Source of the DNA: Pleurodeles waltl
Lineage: Eukaryota > Chordata > Amphibia > Caudata > Salamandridae
Assembly: GCF_031143425.1 (NCBI RefSeq)
Contig: NC_090437.1
Span: 1,173,200,863 to 1,173,264,862 of the forward strand
Length of the DNA stretch: 64,000 bases
Reading direction: 5' to 3'
The notes beneath the pieces were generated by a model. It did no database searches. It saw nothing but the letters and a program-made list of their open reading frames with translations, and was not told the origin of the DNA. The position numbers were made by a program, and so were the translations under genes. Positions within the stretch are counted from its first letter, which is position 1. Every line of letters begins with the position of its first letter. This document shows, piece after piece, positions 34,650 through 46,592 of this stretch.

Positions 34650-35880
34650 ATAGATACAAGGAAGAAGTTTTGTTTTGAAAATTGTTCTGTAAACACAATA
34701 CAGTTCAATTTTTTAAAGTTTTAACTGGAAGGAGTGACCACTAAACATCTCTGATGATGGTCAACCACAGTATACGACCTTGATTAATTAATTTATTTTA
34801 TGAAAATCCAAACAGAATGTCCTAGAGAACATCCACCTTATTGGCAAAATTCATTAATAATTGAGGTGTAAAATGCACCAACTGGCCACCTGTTTTCAGG
34901 TTTCCTTCCAGAGGAGCAAACCCCCATAAATGAGTGCCAGCCTAGCTTGCCTTATTTGCTTGCTCGTTAATATGAGTGATGTGGTTAAAATTTGGGGCTT
35001 TTCTCTCTCTGGCTATTCCCTTTGTTCTTATAGAGGAATAAGTTTGTCACCATACATCAACATTTTGCCATTTTCCATCTGCATCTTTCGTGTAGGCCTT
35101 GACTTCAACTTGAATAGCTGTTTCACATAGCCAACCTTGGATCACATACTTTCTTACTTAGGTAAGTTCTTTGTCCATTTCTTTGTTATTAACACTACTC
35201 TTCTTCTGACACACCACGTGAACCTATTACATCAACAAGAGCAACCAAACACTCTTAATACTTGTTTCTCTCCTCTTTTCTTCAACCTGAAAAGGCATCT
35301 ACAAAGACAGTCTGTCCACATTTTTCTCCTCCTGAATTTGAATCTCTTTAATGGTATGCTACGATAATTTAGAGCTTAATACTGGACATTTTAGAGTATG
35401 GTATATTGGAACATTTTCTTAAAGAATATTAACAAGTGGTTTGTGATCTGGCATTAAAGTACATTTCTTACTCCACACAAAACTTCAAAATCTTTGAACT
35501 ACCCAGCAACACCTAACAACATTTTATCAAAAACGTTTTGGATTCACTCGATTATTGTCAGTAATATTCCAGTGGTGATGGTGTTTCACTAACCTTATAG
35601 TAAGCGATGCCTGCCCTGCTGAATTTCTGATACCACAATTCTATCCCTCGATTGTTTATATAGCAGTTCTAACACATATTTCTATTCTGATCAATAAGTT
35701 GCATGCTGAATCAGCACTGAATCTACTGCTGATTCTGCTTGAGAGATGCCACAAATAAGAAGTGAACCTAATTGAAATTGAAGGCTTCTAGTGCAGTGGA
35801 ATGCATTTTTATAACAGCTCAATGGTAATAAACAGAACAGCATAATATGAAAACAAAATCTGTTTCAGGTTTTACTGTTC
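34650..35880. other. Intronic sequence, nothing recognised
   Basis: AT-rich sequence between the purine tract and the ablim2 exon. No repeat boundary or coding block recognised. Confidence 0.4.
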
Positions 35881-35887
35881 AACTCAC

Positions 35888-36014
35888 TTGCTGATGTATT
35901 CTGCATTCAGTAGTGTGTCACATGCCTTACATTTAAAACAGCTCAAATGCCAGTGTTTGTCCAGGGCAACCAAAGACTGGCCATTCTTGATCTCAAGGGC
36001 ACAACCACCACAAT
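35888..36014 (-). CDS. ablim2: ablim2 internal exon, first zinc finger of LIM3
   Basis: This 127-bp minus-strand exon sits between acceptor tttcag and donor CAA|GTGAGTT. Two bases complete the split codon from the previous exon. Then 41 codons follow, starting CGGCALEIKNGQSLVALDKH and ending LLNAEYIS, plus AA, which joins the G of the next exon to form Lys. It holds the full first finger of LIM3 (C-x2-C, then H-x2-C-x2-C in HLSCFKC) and the first Cys of the second finger. IKNGQ, VALDKHWHL and LNAEYIS are the ABLIM2-type residues. The intron to the downstream exon is 26,626 bp and holds two L2-like LINE copies, the whole LINE X complex and several MITEs. Confidence 0.95.
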
Positions 36015-36438
36015 CTGAAAAAGATAGAAAACAATTGGAGAAATTGAAGTAAAACATATATTGTAGGCCACTGCAATGTAGAGTTTGTGGTCTGTGAAAT
36101 TGTCTATGGGCCTAAGTACAATGGGCAATATATACCCTCTGGGTGCCAACTCCTGTTGCAGGAATCACAGGGTTTTCACTGGTGGGGACTTGCAGGCTCC
36201 ACTAGTAGAAACCCTCAATCTGTCTTTTCATGCAATGGTCGTCCTGCATTATTAATGACATGGTGAGCTTCACTATATTTTCATGCCAGGGATCACCTTG
36301 AGGGGCATGTCACACATGGGTAAGTAGATAAAACAATGATCAACCAAGCAGAGAGAAAACTCTCTAGTGTAAGGGGACATGTTTGGTTTTTCAGTAGCAA
36401 ACTCTCACTGAGGCATTTTATTTTTGAAAAACAAAAAA

Positions 36439-36975
36439 GGGCCTCATTAGGAGGCTGGAGGTCCAAAGACCGCCAGCCTCGTGGTGATAGTCGGACCACT
36501 GCAACTCTGGTGGTCCAACCGCCATATTACAAACCTCGTGGGCAGACCCACCTGAAGACCGCCGTTCCCACCAGTAACATGGTTTCCGATGTTGTGTTGG
36601 TGGAGCTTGGCTGATTACAACTCAGCTTTCCTCCAGCCTCCCATGGAAAGGCTGGCAGAACACCAGTGCCAGGAGCCATAGGGGAGCCCCTACACTGCCC
36701 ATGCTGATGGCCTGGGCAGTGTAGGGGGTCCCCCTACCCAGCACCATCAGAATGCACACTGTCTGCGCATTCGAATGGCACTCGGGGGCCCCAATGTGCA
36801 ATGGCATTCACCTCGGCTCCATGTGGAGCAGAGACCAATGCCACCGCACAGTTTCCCCTTGGCTGACCGGCAGAAACCTTGGTTTCCACTGGTCAGCTCA
36901 GTGGAAACCTTGTAATGGGACTGGTGGGGAGGCTGCCAGCCGGCTTGTCTGACCACCAGACTCATAATGAGGCCC
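36439..36975. mobile_element. Harbinger-like MITE, 537 bp, AAA target duplication
   Basis: Ends GGGCCTCATTAGGAGGCTGG and, inverted, GGGCCTCATTATGAG. AAA flanks it at 36436-36438 and 36976-36978. Internal hairpin-like segments are imperfect (for example 36859-36910, ggcagaaaccttggtttcc with flanks). Located 0.4 kb upstream, in the transcription sense, of the 35888-36014 exon. Confidence 0.85.
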
Positions 36976-36989
36976 AAAGTTTGCAAAAC

Positions 36990-38310
36990 AAAACAACATG
37001 GAGCCCACTCACCAAACTCTTCGGTCTTCATGGCTACTGCAACACAAGTGGTTGCTGAGAAGGTAGTGAGAATCACACCAGGCAAGCAGAGACATCACAA
37101 TAAGGTGGACAGTCCCTCCACTCCGCCATACCCCCCAAATGAGCAGAGGTCAAGGCCTCTTGTGACTGAGTATTCTGGATGGTGATCCCCTGTATCAATT
37201 TTAGATGACCTACAGATACTGCATGATGTCAACTCCTTATTAAGTTACATTTACCAACAACATGAAGAAATGCATAGGATTTAGGTTGTTGTGGAAGCAA
37301 GAGGGCTAGAGACAGATGAAGAAACACACACCTAAACATCACACATTAATTGAACATATGCTGCACCATGAGTTTACGTCTAACTTGGTCAGAGGCATTG
37401 TCTCTGCTGCAATAGCGGTGAAATCTACTCCATATTGTAATGTTTTTTCCTGAAGTGATGATCTGTGACATGAGAATATTCTCTTTAAGGAGAAACAGAG
37501 GGCAGAAAAAACATCACATCAGAGGTGGATGCTGGAGTTCCTGCAACCTTTATGACCCCTGGGAAAGTACCACCACAGTACGGGAGGCACATTCTCAGGA
37601 ATCGCATCCCAGCTCTAACATGCTTGGGGTTTCCCATCATTGTACCAACACCCTGTGTTCCTTGACGGATTACCATAATGCGCATAACAGTCTTTTACAG
37701 TGTTAATGTCACTAGAAAATATGGACCAGTTGTCATAGATTGGGAAAGCCACCCTACCAACATTTCCGGTGGAACTGATGCCACTTCATAATGGACTCTG
37801 ATGGAGAAAACTCATTCAGCAGGAAATCCAACATGCATTTTCTTTAACATTGGACAGTGGTCCTGTTTTTCTGGCAGAATTTTCAATTACAGTCCTGTTC
37901 TAGATCAAGACCTGTTCCGACCACTTAGGCTCCAGTCTGTTTAAACTCTAGGATGCAAGTATCCCAGCCACATGCTCTATCTTTTTAAAATTACAGCATC
38001 TCTACTATCACTGAACTATGCAAGATTGTCTCTGGTAACAATGGTGTCCTAGGCCCTAAAGAAAGCAAAGAAAATGGGTTTCCTACCTCCAGATCTGTTT
38101 GTTGAACAGCTATAAGTTGGGCGATTAGGCTTCTCAGATCCAGGTGCCACAGTACAACAGCACCTGTGGCACTATTGCCAGATATGCCTCTGCAAAGGGG
38201 CAAAACAATATCTCCCAGTCTGCAAGACCTTCAGTTCACCAGAGGTATTTTAGTAATGGCATTAATGAAAAAAGACATAAAATCTTCTGTAGAATTCTTT
38301 GTTCTAGTAT
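36990..38310. other. Intronic sequence, nothing recognised
   Basis: No coding or repeat feature recognised on either strand. Confidence 0.4.
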
Positions 38311-38319
38311 TCATTAAGG

Positions 38320-39600
38320 AATACCGAATGCTATTACAATGAATGGGTTTATAACCGAAACGTCATAACGAAAATATCTTTACAATTGAAGGATTTTACA
38401 TCGGCATTTATTACAACGAATAAGCTTTTACAACAAAAGCCTTTAATATGAAATGTAAGTATTTAACAAGTAGGTATATATATATATAATATCATGGGTT
38501 TATTTGTACTTGTAGAATACTTACATTGTTAAAACAATAAATATTTTATAACTTACATATTTAAAAAAAAAAAAAAAATTATCTATTAATAAACAATTGC
38601 TAATTACTACTTAATTAATGTCCCACCCTAGACCCCCTACAAACCTAGCATCCCACAACTAAAGTAAAATGAAATAAAATAAATATTCCAGAATGTTCAA
38701 ATTTGAAATGCATTTAAATAATTAATTTACAAATAATTAATAGTTAATTATTACATCAATACATTCCAACCCTACGATCCCACACCTAAAATATTAGTGA
38801 AAAAATCAGTATCAGTATTACATATTTTATATAATTAAAAATGGATTAAATTATTAATTACCAAATAATAATACATTATTAAGTAATTATTACTTAATTA
38901 ACTTCCCACCCTACCTCCTACAGACATAGCAGCCTGGAACAAAAATAGAAGTAAAACACATCAGTTTTACATAAATTAAATAATTAAAAATCAATTAATT
39001 TATTAAATATTAATAATTAATTGATAACCATTACCTAATTACCTTTTCACTCTTTAAAGCTCTACAAAATAGCTTGCAAAAAATATATAACCAAAATACA
39101 TCAATATAGTATAAATTAAAAAATAAATATCAAACAAATTATTAAATAAATTGTATTGAATAATTCATTATTATTTATTACCTAATTAACTTCCGACTCT
39201 GCCTACAAATGCAACAACCCACTATCACACTACGAATTACTATTAGAAATTAATAACAAAAATTCTAAACTACTTAAAATGACCAGCTATATTTAAAAAA
39301 CAATGAATAATATTTATTTAATAGTAACATAAGATTAATATATCAACTAAAACACAATAAAATAATTCAAGAATTATTTTTAACCACTATATTAGTGAAA
39401 ACAATATTAAAAATGTCAATAATATTTACGATATTACCTAAAAAATTATGTTCTTGTCCACTATATATGTGCATCACAATATTTGTGTGCCACAGTATTT
39501 ATTTTCCAATATTTATGTCTCCCAATATTTTACAACAATATTTTGTCCAAACTCCATCTTCTACTATATTTATCTTGAATGTATGAAATATTAGTAGCAT
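38320..39600. repeat. AT-rich element with ~142-bp tandem units
   Basis: Degenerate units start with a 'ttacttaattaacttcccaccct'-like header (only partly conserved) at about 38608, 38751, 38890, 39031 and 39178. Spacings are 143, 139, 141 and 147 bp. Each header is followed by 'ctacaaa...ca' and then by AT-only sequence. The array is bordered on the left by 'attacaatgaatggg..ataacgaaa..ttacaacgaat' words (38330-38450) and on the right by 'caatatttgtg..caatattta' words (39475-39540). The borders may be element ends. A short (TA)n lies at 38476. Confidence 0.6.
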
Positions 39601-39619
39601 ATGTAGTGGGTGCTGTTTT

Positions 39620-42080
39620 TGGGCAACAGTGAAGAGTTTGCATGCTTACAACATGGTATATGAATATACTGGTGTGCATGGGATTAATCATCTAAAAACA
39701 CTCACATAACATTGTCTATGTTTCAGTCTATTTTTGACAATTTTAAGTATCTAATAAGCTTACTCTTTCCCATTTTAGCTTAAAATAGAGTTTCCTCCAA
39801 CTTTAGTTAAGAGTTAAGAGAACTTGCTCATTTCATATAAATATCATTTTGGGTTCTTTACTGTCATTTGTGTCATGGTAGATAAGTGCTTCTGGGAAGC
39901 GAAACCACAATTTACAATTGTTTTACGATGTTCCATGATACACTTTTTAATAAGGGGAATCTTGATGTCCACATAAAATGTTTGACTTTCACATTGTCCT
40001 ATATACATGCAGTAAGCAAATTTACAATTGTTGAAATAGTGCATCATGTAACCTTTGGAGACACAAAAGCATTTTTTAGTTTTTTCTAAACTGTACTCCC
40101 ACATTTGCTAACTGACATTAAGCATTTCAAAATTTGGGAACTCACGCTTACGCTTATGTTTTAGGAGTAGAAGGAGTAGAACAGGACTGAGAACTTGAAA
40201 TAATTATTTCCTCTTAAGAACCATTTCCCTGAAGCTATTGTTAAGATAGACACTTAAAGCATCCTGAGTTCAGGATCCTGTAAGCAAATGTCAATCTGAT
40301 TTAAATATCTCATAAGCAATTTGGTACAGTCAGTTATATCCTTTAATGAAAATGGCTATTTGCCTAAGTTAGTTTTTGTGGTTTCAAAGCAGGTTGTGTT
40401 GGTATGTGGAAAAGATGCCATTTTTTTGCAGAGACTAGTGATGTAATTCCTTCAGTATAGTCCTTCTCACAACTGCAGGGTGGCTTGTGTCTCTGTTATT
40501 TTTATGGGCAAGAACTAGAGTTTATAGTATGATAAACTATGCATTATTTTCACATAAAAAATCAACATCAATAAATCAATATATTTTCCAGTTATTAATT
40601 CGACGTTGCTGTGTCTGATGTTCAATGACTTGGGGAATGTTTAATTGGGTATAGAACATCCCAAATCAGAAAGCTGTTTAAAATGAGCCCATGTTGCAAT
40701 ATATTCCAGACCTAGCATGACCAGTATGATTGATCTGCCTCAAACATGCCACAGAAAGACCCTAATTCAGTGACTTCTTTGGCAAATGGATTACCCATAG
40801 AATGTTTTTTATAAAATGTAGTCCATTTTCCCTAAAAAAATAAACTTTTTAAAAGTTTGAGAGTAGACAGTGACTCCCTGTGCCACTACCTAATACCCTA
40901 TGTTGTTTTACATTCACTAAGAGAAAGCGGTCCTTGTGGGACCACTTCCCCTTCTGCGAATGGCTTACCACCCCATGTTGGGAGCCAGTAAAATGTAAAT
41001 GTTTGTGACAGGATTTTGGTTACAAAACATTGACACATACTGTACTGAATAGCTATTTAGAAGGGGTGCCCTAAACATGCTCTTTCCAAACAGAGATTCA
41101 TTATGACCTTCTAGAACAATGTTATGTTTAGGTAACCTGTTGGAAAATGGGTTTAGTACATTCCTAAAAGGCACTTAGGGGTTGCAAACCCTGTTTTCAG
41201 CGAATCGCAGAGTTTGCAGCCACTAAATGGCTTCACGCTTTTCATAAAGTAATGGTTTATAATTCAAAGTAAACAGGACAATCTGTTTCATTTTCTAATT
41301 CTGCTTTTCCTCTGGTTTAGAGACGCATCACATGACATACATACAACCCATATTGATAACTTTTCTTAGTGGGTCATTTATTCATTATTTTTGGGGCCTC
41401 ATCTATTGTTAGAAGCGGGCGGACCCTGTCACACTTTGTCAAGGATACGCACCTGTATGGAACCTATGTGGTTCTTCTATGCTCTGCAACTAAATGACGG
41501 AGAGAAATGCAATTTGATACAACATTTGCTTTTTACAGCTAAAGTTAGCTCTTTGGTGGCTTCACAAAAAGAGATGTGCACTGTCACCTCTGGTAATAGC
41601 GCAAGACTTATTTTACATTAGTCTTTAGTAAGCTTGCATGCACATTTGTTACAAGCATTGGCAGAGCGGATAGGTGTGGCCTTGGAAAGACAGTGTAATA
41701 GTTATTTGCTTTAATATTTATTGCAAGCCAGTACCAAAAGAACAAAAAGATATAAAGAAAATATGCCACCACCAAAACTTGGTGCCATACTCTTAGAATA
41801 AACATCTTACTTTTTTTTTAAATCACTTATGTGGCTGTTTTACTGGTTATGTTTTTTAACTAATAAGCCTTTCAGTTGCAAGTTGCACCATGCATTTTAC
41901 TATTATCATTGTTTGTGAAGGAAACAAGATGAAATCAGGATCCAACTAAGCACTCATATTGCAGGCAGCTACAATTTTACAATGTTATTTAAACACTTTA
42001 TAATAGCAACTATAAAAAGGAGATGGAAAATAAATCACTATCTAACAGAAGATCGGTAGGTCAGGCAAAATAAATATTCA
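39620..42080. other. Intronic sequence with weak repeat traces
   Basis: No coding block. The segment 40780-41230 shares words with 44300-44520 (for example 'gcaaatggatta'), hinting at two old copies of one repeat in the same orientation. No borders could be set. Confidence 0.35.
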
Positions 42081-42722
42081 GCCCCTCATTGCGACTTTTG
42101 CTGTACCACTACGGGACCGACAAACTCGTGGTGAGGATGCCACCACCATCCCCCTGAGCATATTACGATATAGCAATTGGCTCCCAAGGGAGCTGAGTGC
42201 CATATCGCAGCACAGAGGGAGCTGTCCAACACCCTTGGAATGCGCACTGTCTGCAAAGCATTCCAAGGGTGCAAGGCAGGGGGGTCCCTGCACTGCCCAT
42301 GCCATAGAATGTTGCACTTGTTCTCAGCCAGTCTTTTCTTGGTGGGGAAACTGCCATGAAAAGGATGGCAGAGAACAAGGCTGTAATCAGCCAGGCGGCA
42401 CTGAGTTCAGCGCCGCCCTGGCAGACAACCAAAACTGTCTTCAGCCTGTCAGGAAAAGTTTTCCCGGCGGGGGCTGCAGTCCCCTGGCAGGTCCGCCCAC
42501 TGGGGTCATAATTGGGCAGTTGAACCGCCTGATTAATCAATCAATCAATCACAGATATTTATAGAGCGCGCTGCTTACCTGTTAGGGTTCCAAGGCGCTG
42601 AGGCGGGGGGGGGGGGGGTTAGACTGCTACTGCTCGAAGAGCCAGGTCTTGAGGAGTCTTCTGAAGTGCGAAGGTCCGACCGTCAACACAGACCTAGGAC
42701 CACCACACTTCTAATGAGGCCC
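42081..42722. mobile_element. Harbinger-like MITE carrying a nested L2 tail
   Basis: Ends GCCCCTCATTGCGAC and, inverted, GGGCCTCATTAGAAG. Flanking triplets are TCA and TTA, one mismatch from a 3-bp duplication. About 160 bp near the right end (42534-42690) are foreign. The MITE proper resembles the 36439 and 51620 elements. Confidence 0.75.
42534..42690 (-). mobile_element. L2-like LINE 3' end nested in a MITE
   Basis: On the minus strand it encodes a 'LKTWLF'-type C-terminus ('tcaagacctggctcttcgag'), followed by a C run (plus strand G run of 14 at 42605-42618), 'gcgcgctctataaata' and a tail of (GATT)n (42534-42554 on plus as tcaatcaatcaatc). These are the same C-terminus and tail type as the LINE at 17850-17956. 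Confidence 0.7.
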
Positions 42723-43661
42723 TTAGTATTTAAAATAATATAAAAAAATATAAAAAGCACACTTTGAACCAACTTTGTCACTAAAGAGAAAGGAACTCTT
42801 TTTAGGTAGCGATGTGCACACTTTTTTTGCAGATACTGAAAGTGAAGTCAGCCAATGAGTAAAGTAGGCTGACTGTGGTGGGCAGAGGTAAAGTGTGAAT
42901 GACAATTTAGCAGTGCAATGGATGAAGCCTACTGAATAAAAGCCCCTCTACGTATTTATATTATATATACAATTTTGAGAAAGACAGTCCTCTGAAGAGA
43001 CAGCTAATTTGTCTCAAAGGCTAGACCTTATTTCACAGTCTCTTCATTGCCCTTTGGCGAACACTTTCCTAATATCTTCTGCAGGTGAAATTTGTTCCCA
43101 TGGGTGCTGAATCCGGTGACATTAATTTATACTGAGTGATGACTTCAGTGACATACTGACTTAGTTTTTTGGTCTTTTTAATCCACTGGAATGATCAAAG
43201 CCAGGCCCACAGTGTAAAACGCAGATGTCAAGTCAAGCCACGTGCCCTGGAAGACTGACACTTGGTACAAAACTCAGCTCAGTTACATCTTGCATCTTAC
43301 ACTGTAATGAATGAAATCTCCTAAATATGTTGTGCAGTGTAGTTTGCATTACCTCTCGTATTTGATTGAATAACACGTTTTCCTTTCTACAGCAACTCGG
43401 TCTCAACTTCTAAAAAGAAGCGCCATTGCAGTATCAGCCACTTAAAATTAAGTTAAATAGTGAAATACCCGCATATCCCCTACTGCCTAAAGCATGCATT
43501 TTCAGTAAAGAAAAATCTGCAGTAAGGTCATTTTTGTTATCTGAAAATGATAAGTTAGTGCACCATTTCGATATAGAATACTCTTTTATCGTTTATACTA
43601 AAGCAACTTTTACTTTCAGGATTCTACCAATGAACGTGGAATGGAATGTGTGCCCCCTTAC

Positions 43662-43777
43662 TTCTCAGACCCTGGACTGGGATATTTCCACTGCCGCTGG
43701 TTGAGGGTACGAAACATTTTTGGCAAATGCATTCTTTCCCATTGAAGGTCACTCGATCACCAGCAGGAAAAGGGTGC
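43662..43777 (-). CDS. ablim2: ablim2 internal exon, second finger of LIM2 and LIM2-LIM3 linker
   Basis: This 116-bp minus-strand exon starts after acceptor tttttgcag. Its first base ends a split codon. It then reads HPFPAGDRVTFNGKECICQK and continues CFVPSTSGSGNIPVQGLR, ending one base into the next codon at donor A|GTAAGG (GT at 43661-43660). Phase 1 here matches the two leading bases of the exon at 36014. The PFP-GDRVTFNGKEC block, the CxCxxC end of LIM2 and the QGLR linker are characteristic of ABLIM2. The intron to the next exon is 7,647 bp. The exon that should precede it (LIM1 and the first half of LIM2) was not recognised up to 64000, so that intron is at least 20 kb. Confidence 0.95.
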
Positions 43778-44301
43778 CTGCAAAAATAAAATAAAAATAA
43801 TGAAAAAAGCAAAACATTTTATGTTGTTTCAGTGTTTTACCCTCAAACTAAATTTAACTGCATCACTAACAAGTTAATAAGATGTCACTGTGGATTCTTC
43901 ATTTGTTTTTTACAACAATGCTTTCTGGCAGCTGTCAAAAGAAAACACCCTGGCAGTAAGTAAGCGCGGTTACATTATGCCAAAGGGATATCTACACTGA
44001 CACCTTGTGGTAGCATATTTAATACAAATCGTATGTCAAATCTGTTTACTTGAATTAAGAAGCTTGTTTTTACCTAGGTATTAGGGGCATCCTGTCCTAA
44101 AGCATTTGGTTAACCTGGTCGCACTAACTTTCAACAAGTGTATTGGTATTTTGCGAACTGACACAGGTAATTATTATGTCGGTTCAGAAAATACCACACT
44201 GTAGTCAGGCTCAATTCTACCAACCTCATGAGTATTATTAGTGTGGTAGGTTAAATAAAGCAATCAGGATGGATTAAAAAAAATAAAACACTTCAAAATC
44301 C

Positions 44302-44352
44302 TTTTTTAGGAGTAAGCAGTTGTCCACGAGATCACTGCTTACTCCTAAAAAA
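44302..44352. repeat. Perfect 19-bp inverted repeat
   Basis: Arms ttttttaggagtaagcagt and actgcttactcctaaaaaa separated by 13 bases. It lies 0.5 kb upstream, in transcription sense, of the 43662-43777 exon. Confidence 0.85.
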
Positions 44353-45616
44353 TGTATTTTTCTGACTTTCATAAAGGGGAAGGGGCTCATTGGGGACCAT
44401 TACCTGTTTGCAAATGGATTATCACTTCCTCTGAGGTGTTGGTAACCTATCAATTGCAGGCAACAGCAATTGTGGTTGGAAACCACTGAAACATACCTTA
44501 CGGAATCACAAATTATAAGGTATGACCTATATCATCATCATCAAAATAACTTTTTTCGGCCCCAATTGCGCCATAAAAGTGCAAAAACAACAACATATTC
44601 ATAAATAATGAAGAGCAGGATACTAAAAACATAAAACAATTTTTAAAAAACAGCCATTATTATACATATTAATCAATAAAACTAGACTATCCTAGTATAC
44701 CATAAGGCGAACAGGGCTTCCCACATAAAAGTGCATAAACAGTACAGCCCATAGAACTGACAACACGCTAAGGAATCATCATCATCGTTTAAAGAAAATG
44801 CGTTAAAACACAATATTTAAATATTAAAAACATTTGCCTTAAATGTATGAATTTTGGATACTGACTAAACATTCAGACCCCTGTAACCATATAGCTTTTG
44901 TGATTTTAAGGCAACCCTAATAAAGTTCACAATGCCATAACAGACTTCTGGTGTAACAGTAGATTGCAAATACCTCAGGCCATTTATGCGAGACGTAAAG
45001 TACATACTTTTTTAAATGGGCCGAAGAAAGCGACCTCGAGGCTCAGAATACAATTTACAGAACAGCATAAAGTGCCTCGTGGATTGAGCTGAAACACTGT
45101 CAGAGGGGCATCTGATGCACATAGTTTCTCTTGAACCAGCCACTGGAAAGGCAACTAAATGATTAATTAAGTTGCGACTCAGCCTTGTCACATAAAAACT
45201 GTGCTGGGGATTAGATAACCATAACAGGTACATGTTTGCCCGTGAGATATTGTCAAGTTGCATAAACTTCAGCACTGAGACCATACTTAGGGCCCTAGTG
45301 ATGCACCCTTCTTCAGCATAATACAAATAACGCCTTTCAACACATTCTTTTAGCAGGAGGCATATCTTCGCAACAAGATCAAAAACCGCCTTTAGATCGA
45401 GGTTATAAAAGAGGTTTCATACATATACCAACCATGGTATAGTATGCCAATTATCCAGATTTAGGCAGTCTGTTAATACTAACCGCAAAAAATTAGCCTT
45501 TGGGGTGCCAAATCCTCGATATAGGCCATACCTGATTCTAGATGAAGAATAAAGCTTTCAGTACTTTGTGGCAGTGCTAGCAGTCGACATAGAAATTTAT
45601 TCTTGACTGCTTGCAC

Positions 45617-45958
45617 TCACCCCAGTGATATACAACCCCACGCCCCAGCACCATACACCCCAAGCAAGAAGCATTTACTCCTGTACACCTGGACTAATAC
45701 CATAGTAGGTTTGTGGTCAAGACGACCAGCAAATCTAATTAGGGCTTCAGAGGCTGCCCCCATTTTGAGTGTTTGTTGGGCAATCTGCCTCTCCCAAGAC
45801 CCATGAGCAACAAACAGAATACCCAGGTAACAAAAGGATGGGACCTTCATTAACTTGGTCCCTCCAATGGAGAAGGCCTTGATTTTGGTTGCTTTTGGGC
45901 CGCAGGTCATAATAAACGATTTCTGAAAATTGACCTTACTTTTTACTTTAGACATAAA
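45617..45958 (-). pseudogene. LINE X post-RT segment
   Basis: Resumes directly after the MITE with 'MSKVKSKVNFQKSFIMTCGP' and continues 'PSFCYLGILFVAHGSWERQI'. The YLG block and following basic/amphipathic region are the usual segment after the RT in non-LTR elements. Removing the MITE and one AAA (TTT on this strand) restores frame continuity with the RT part. Confidence 0.75.
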
Positions 45959-46589
45959 GGCCCTCATTCTGACCTTGGCGGGCGGCGGAGGCCGCCCGCC
46001 AAAGTCCCGCCGTCAGGTTACCGTTCCGCGGTCGAAAGACCGCGGCGGTAATTCTGACTTTCCCGCTGGGCTGGCGGGCGGTCGCCTTCAGACCGCCCGC
46101 CAGCCCAGCGGGAAAGAGGCTTCCACGATGAAGCCGGCTCGGAATCGAGCCGGCGGAGTGGAAGCTGTGCGACGGGTGCAGTTGCACCCGTCGCGTATTT
46201 CACTGTCTGCGCAGCAGACAGTGAAATACATGTAGGGGCCCTCTTACGGGGGCCCCTGCAATGCCCATGCCAGTGGCATGGGCACTGCAGGGGCCCCCAG
46301 GGGCCCCGCGACCCCCCCCTACCGCCATCCGGATCCCGGCGGTCGGACCGCCGGGATCTGGATGGCGGTAGGGGGGGTCGGAATCCCCGCGGCGGTGCAG
46401 CAAGCTGCGCCGCCGTGGAGGATTCAATGGGGCGGCGGTACACTGGCGGGAGCCCGCCAGTGGTGCCGGTCCGACCGCGGCTTTACCGCCGCGGTCGGAA
46501 TCCCCATTGGAGCACCGCCGGCCTGTCGGCGGTGCTCCCGCGGTCCTCCGCCCTGGCGGTCTTTGACCGCCAGGGTCAGAATGAGGGCC
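45959..46589. mobile_element. Hairpin-chain MITE B (631 bp, AAA target duplication)
   Basis: Ends GGCCCTCATTCTGACC and GGTCAGAATGAGGGCC, flanked by AAA at 45956-45958 and 46590-46592. The interior is a chain of palindromes, including 45974-46003, 46026-46045, 46058-46116, 46119-46164, 46169-46194, 46195-46229, 46234-46257, 46262-46284 and 46311-46378, with more to 46580. Several hairpins are the same modules as in the 24845-25423 element but in reverse order. Very GC-rich; no coding capacity. Confidence 0.92.
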
Positions 46590-46592
46590 AAA

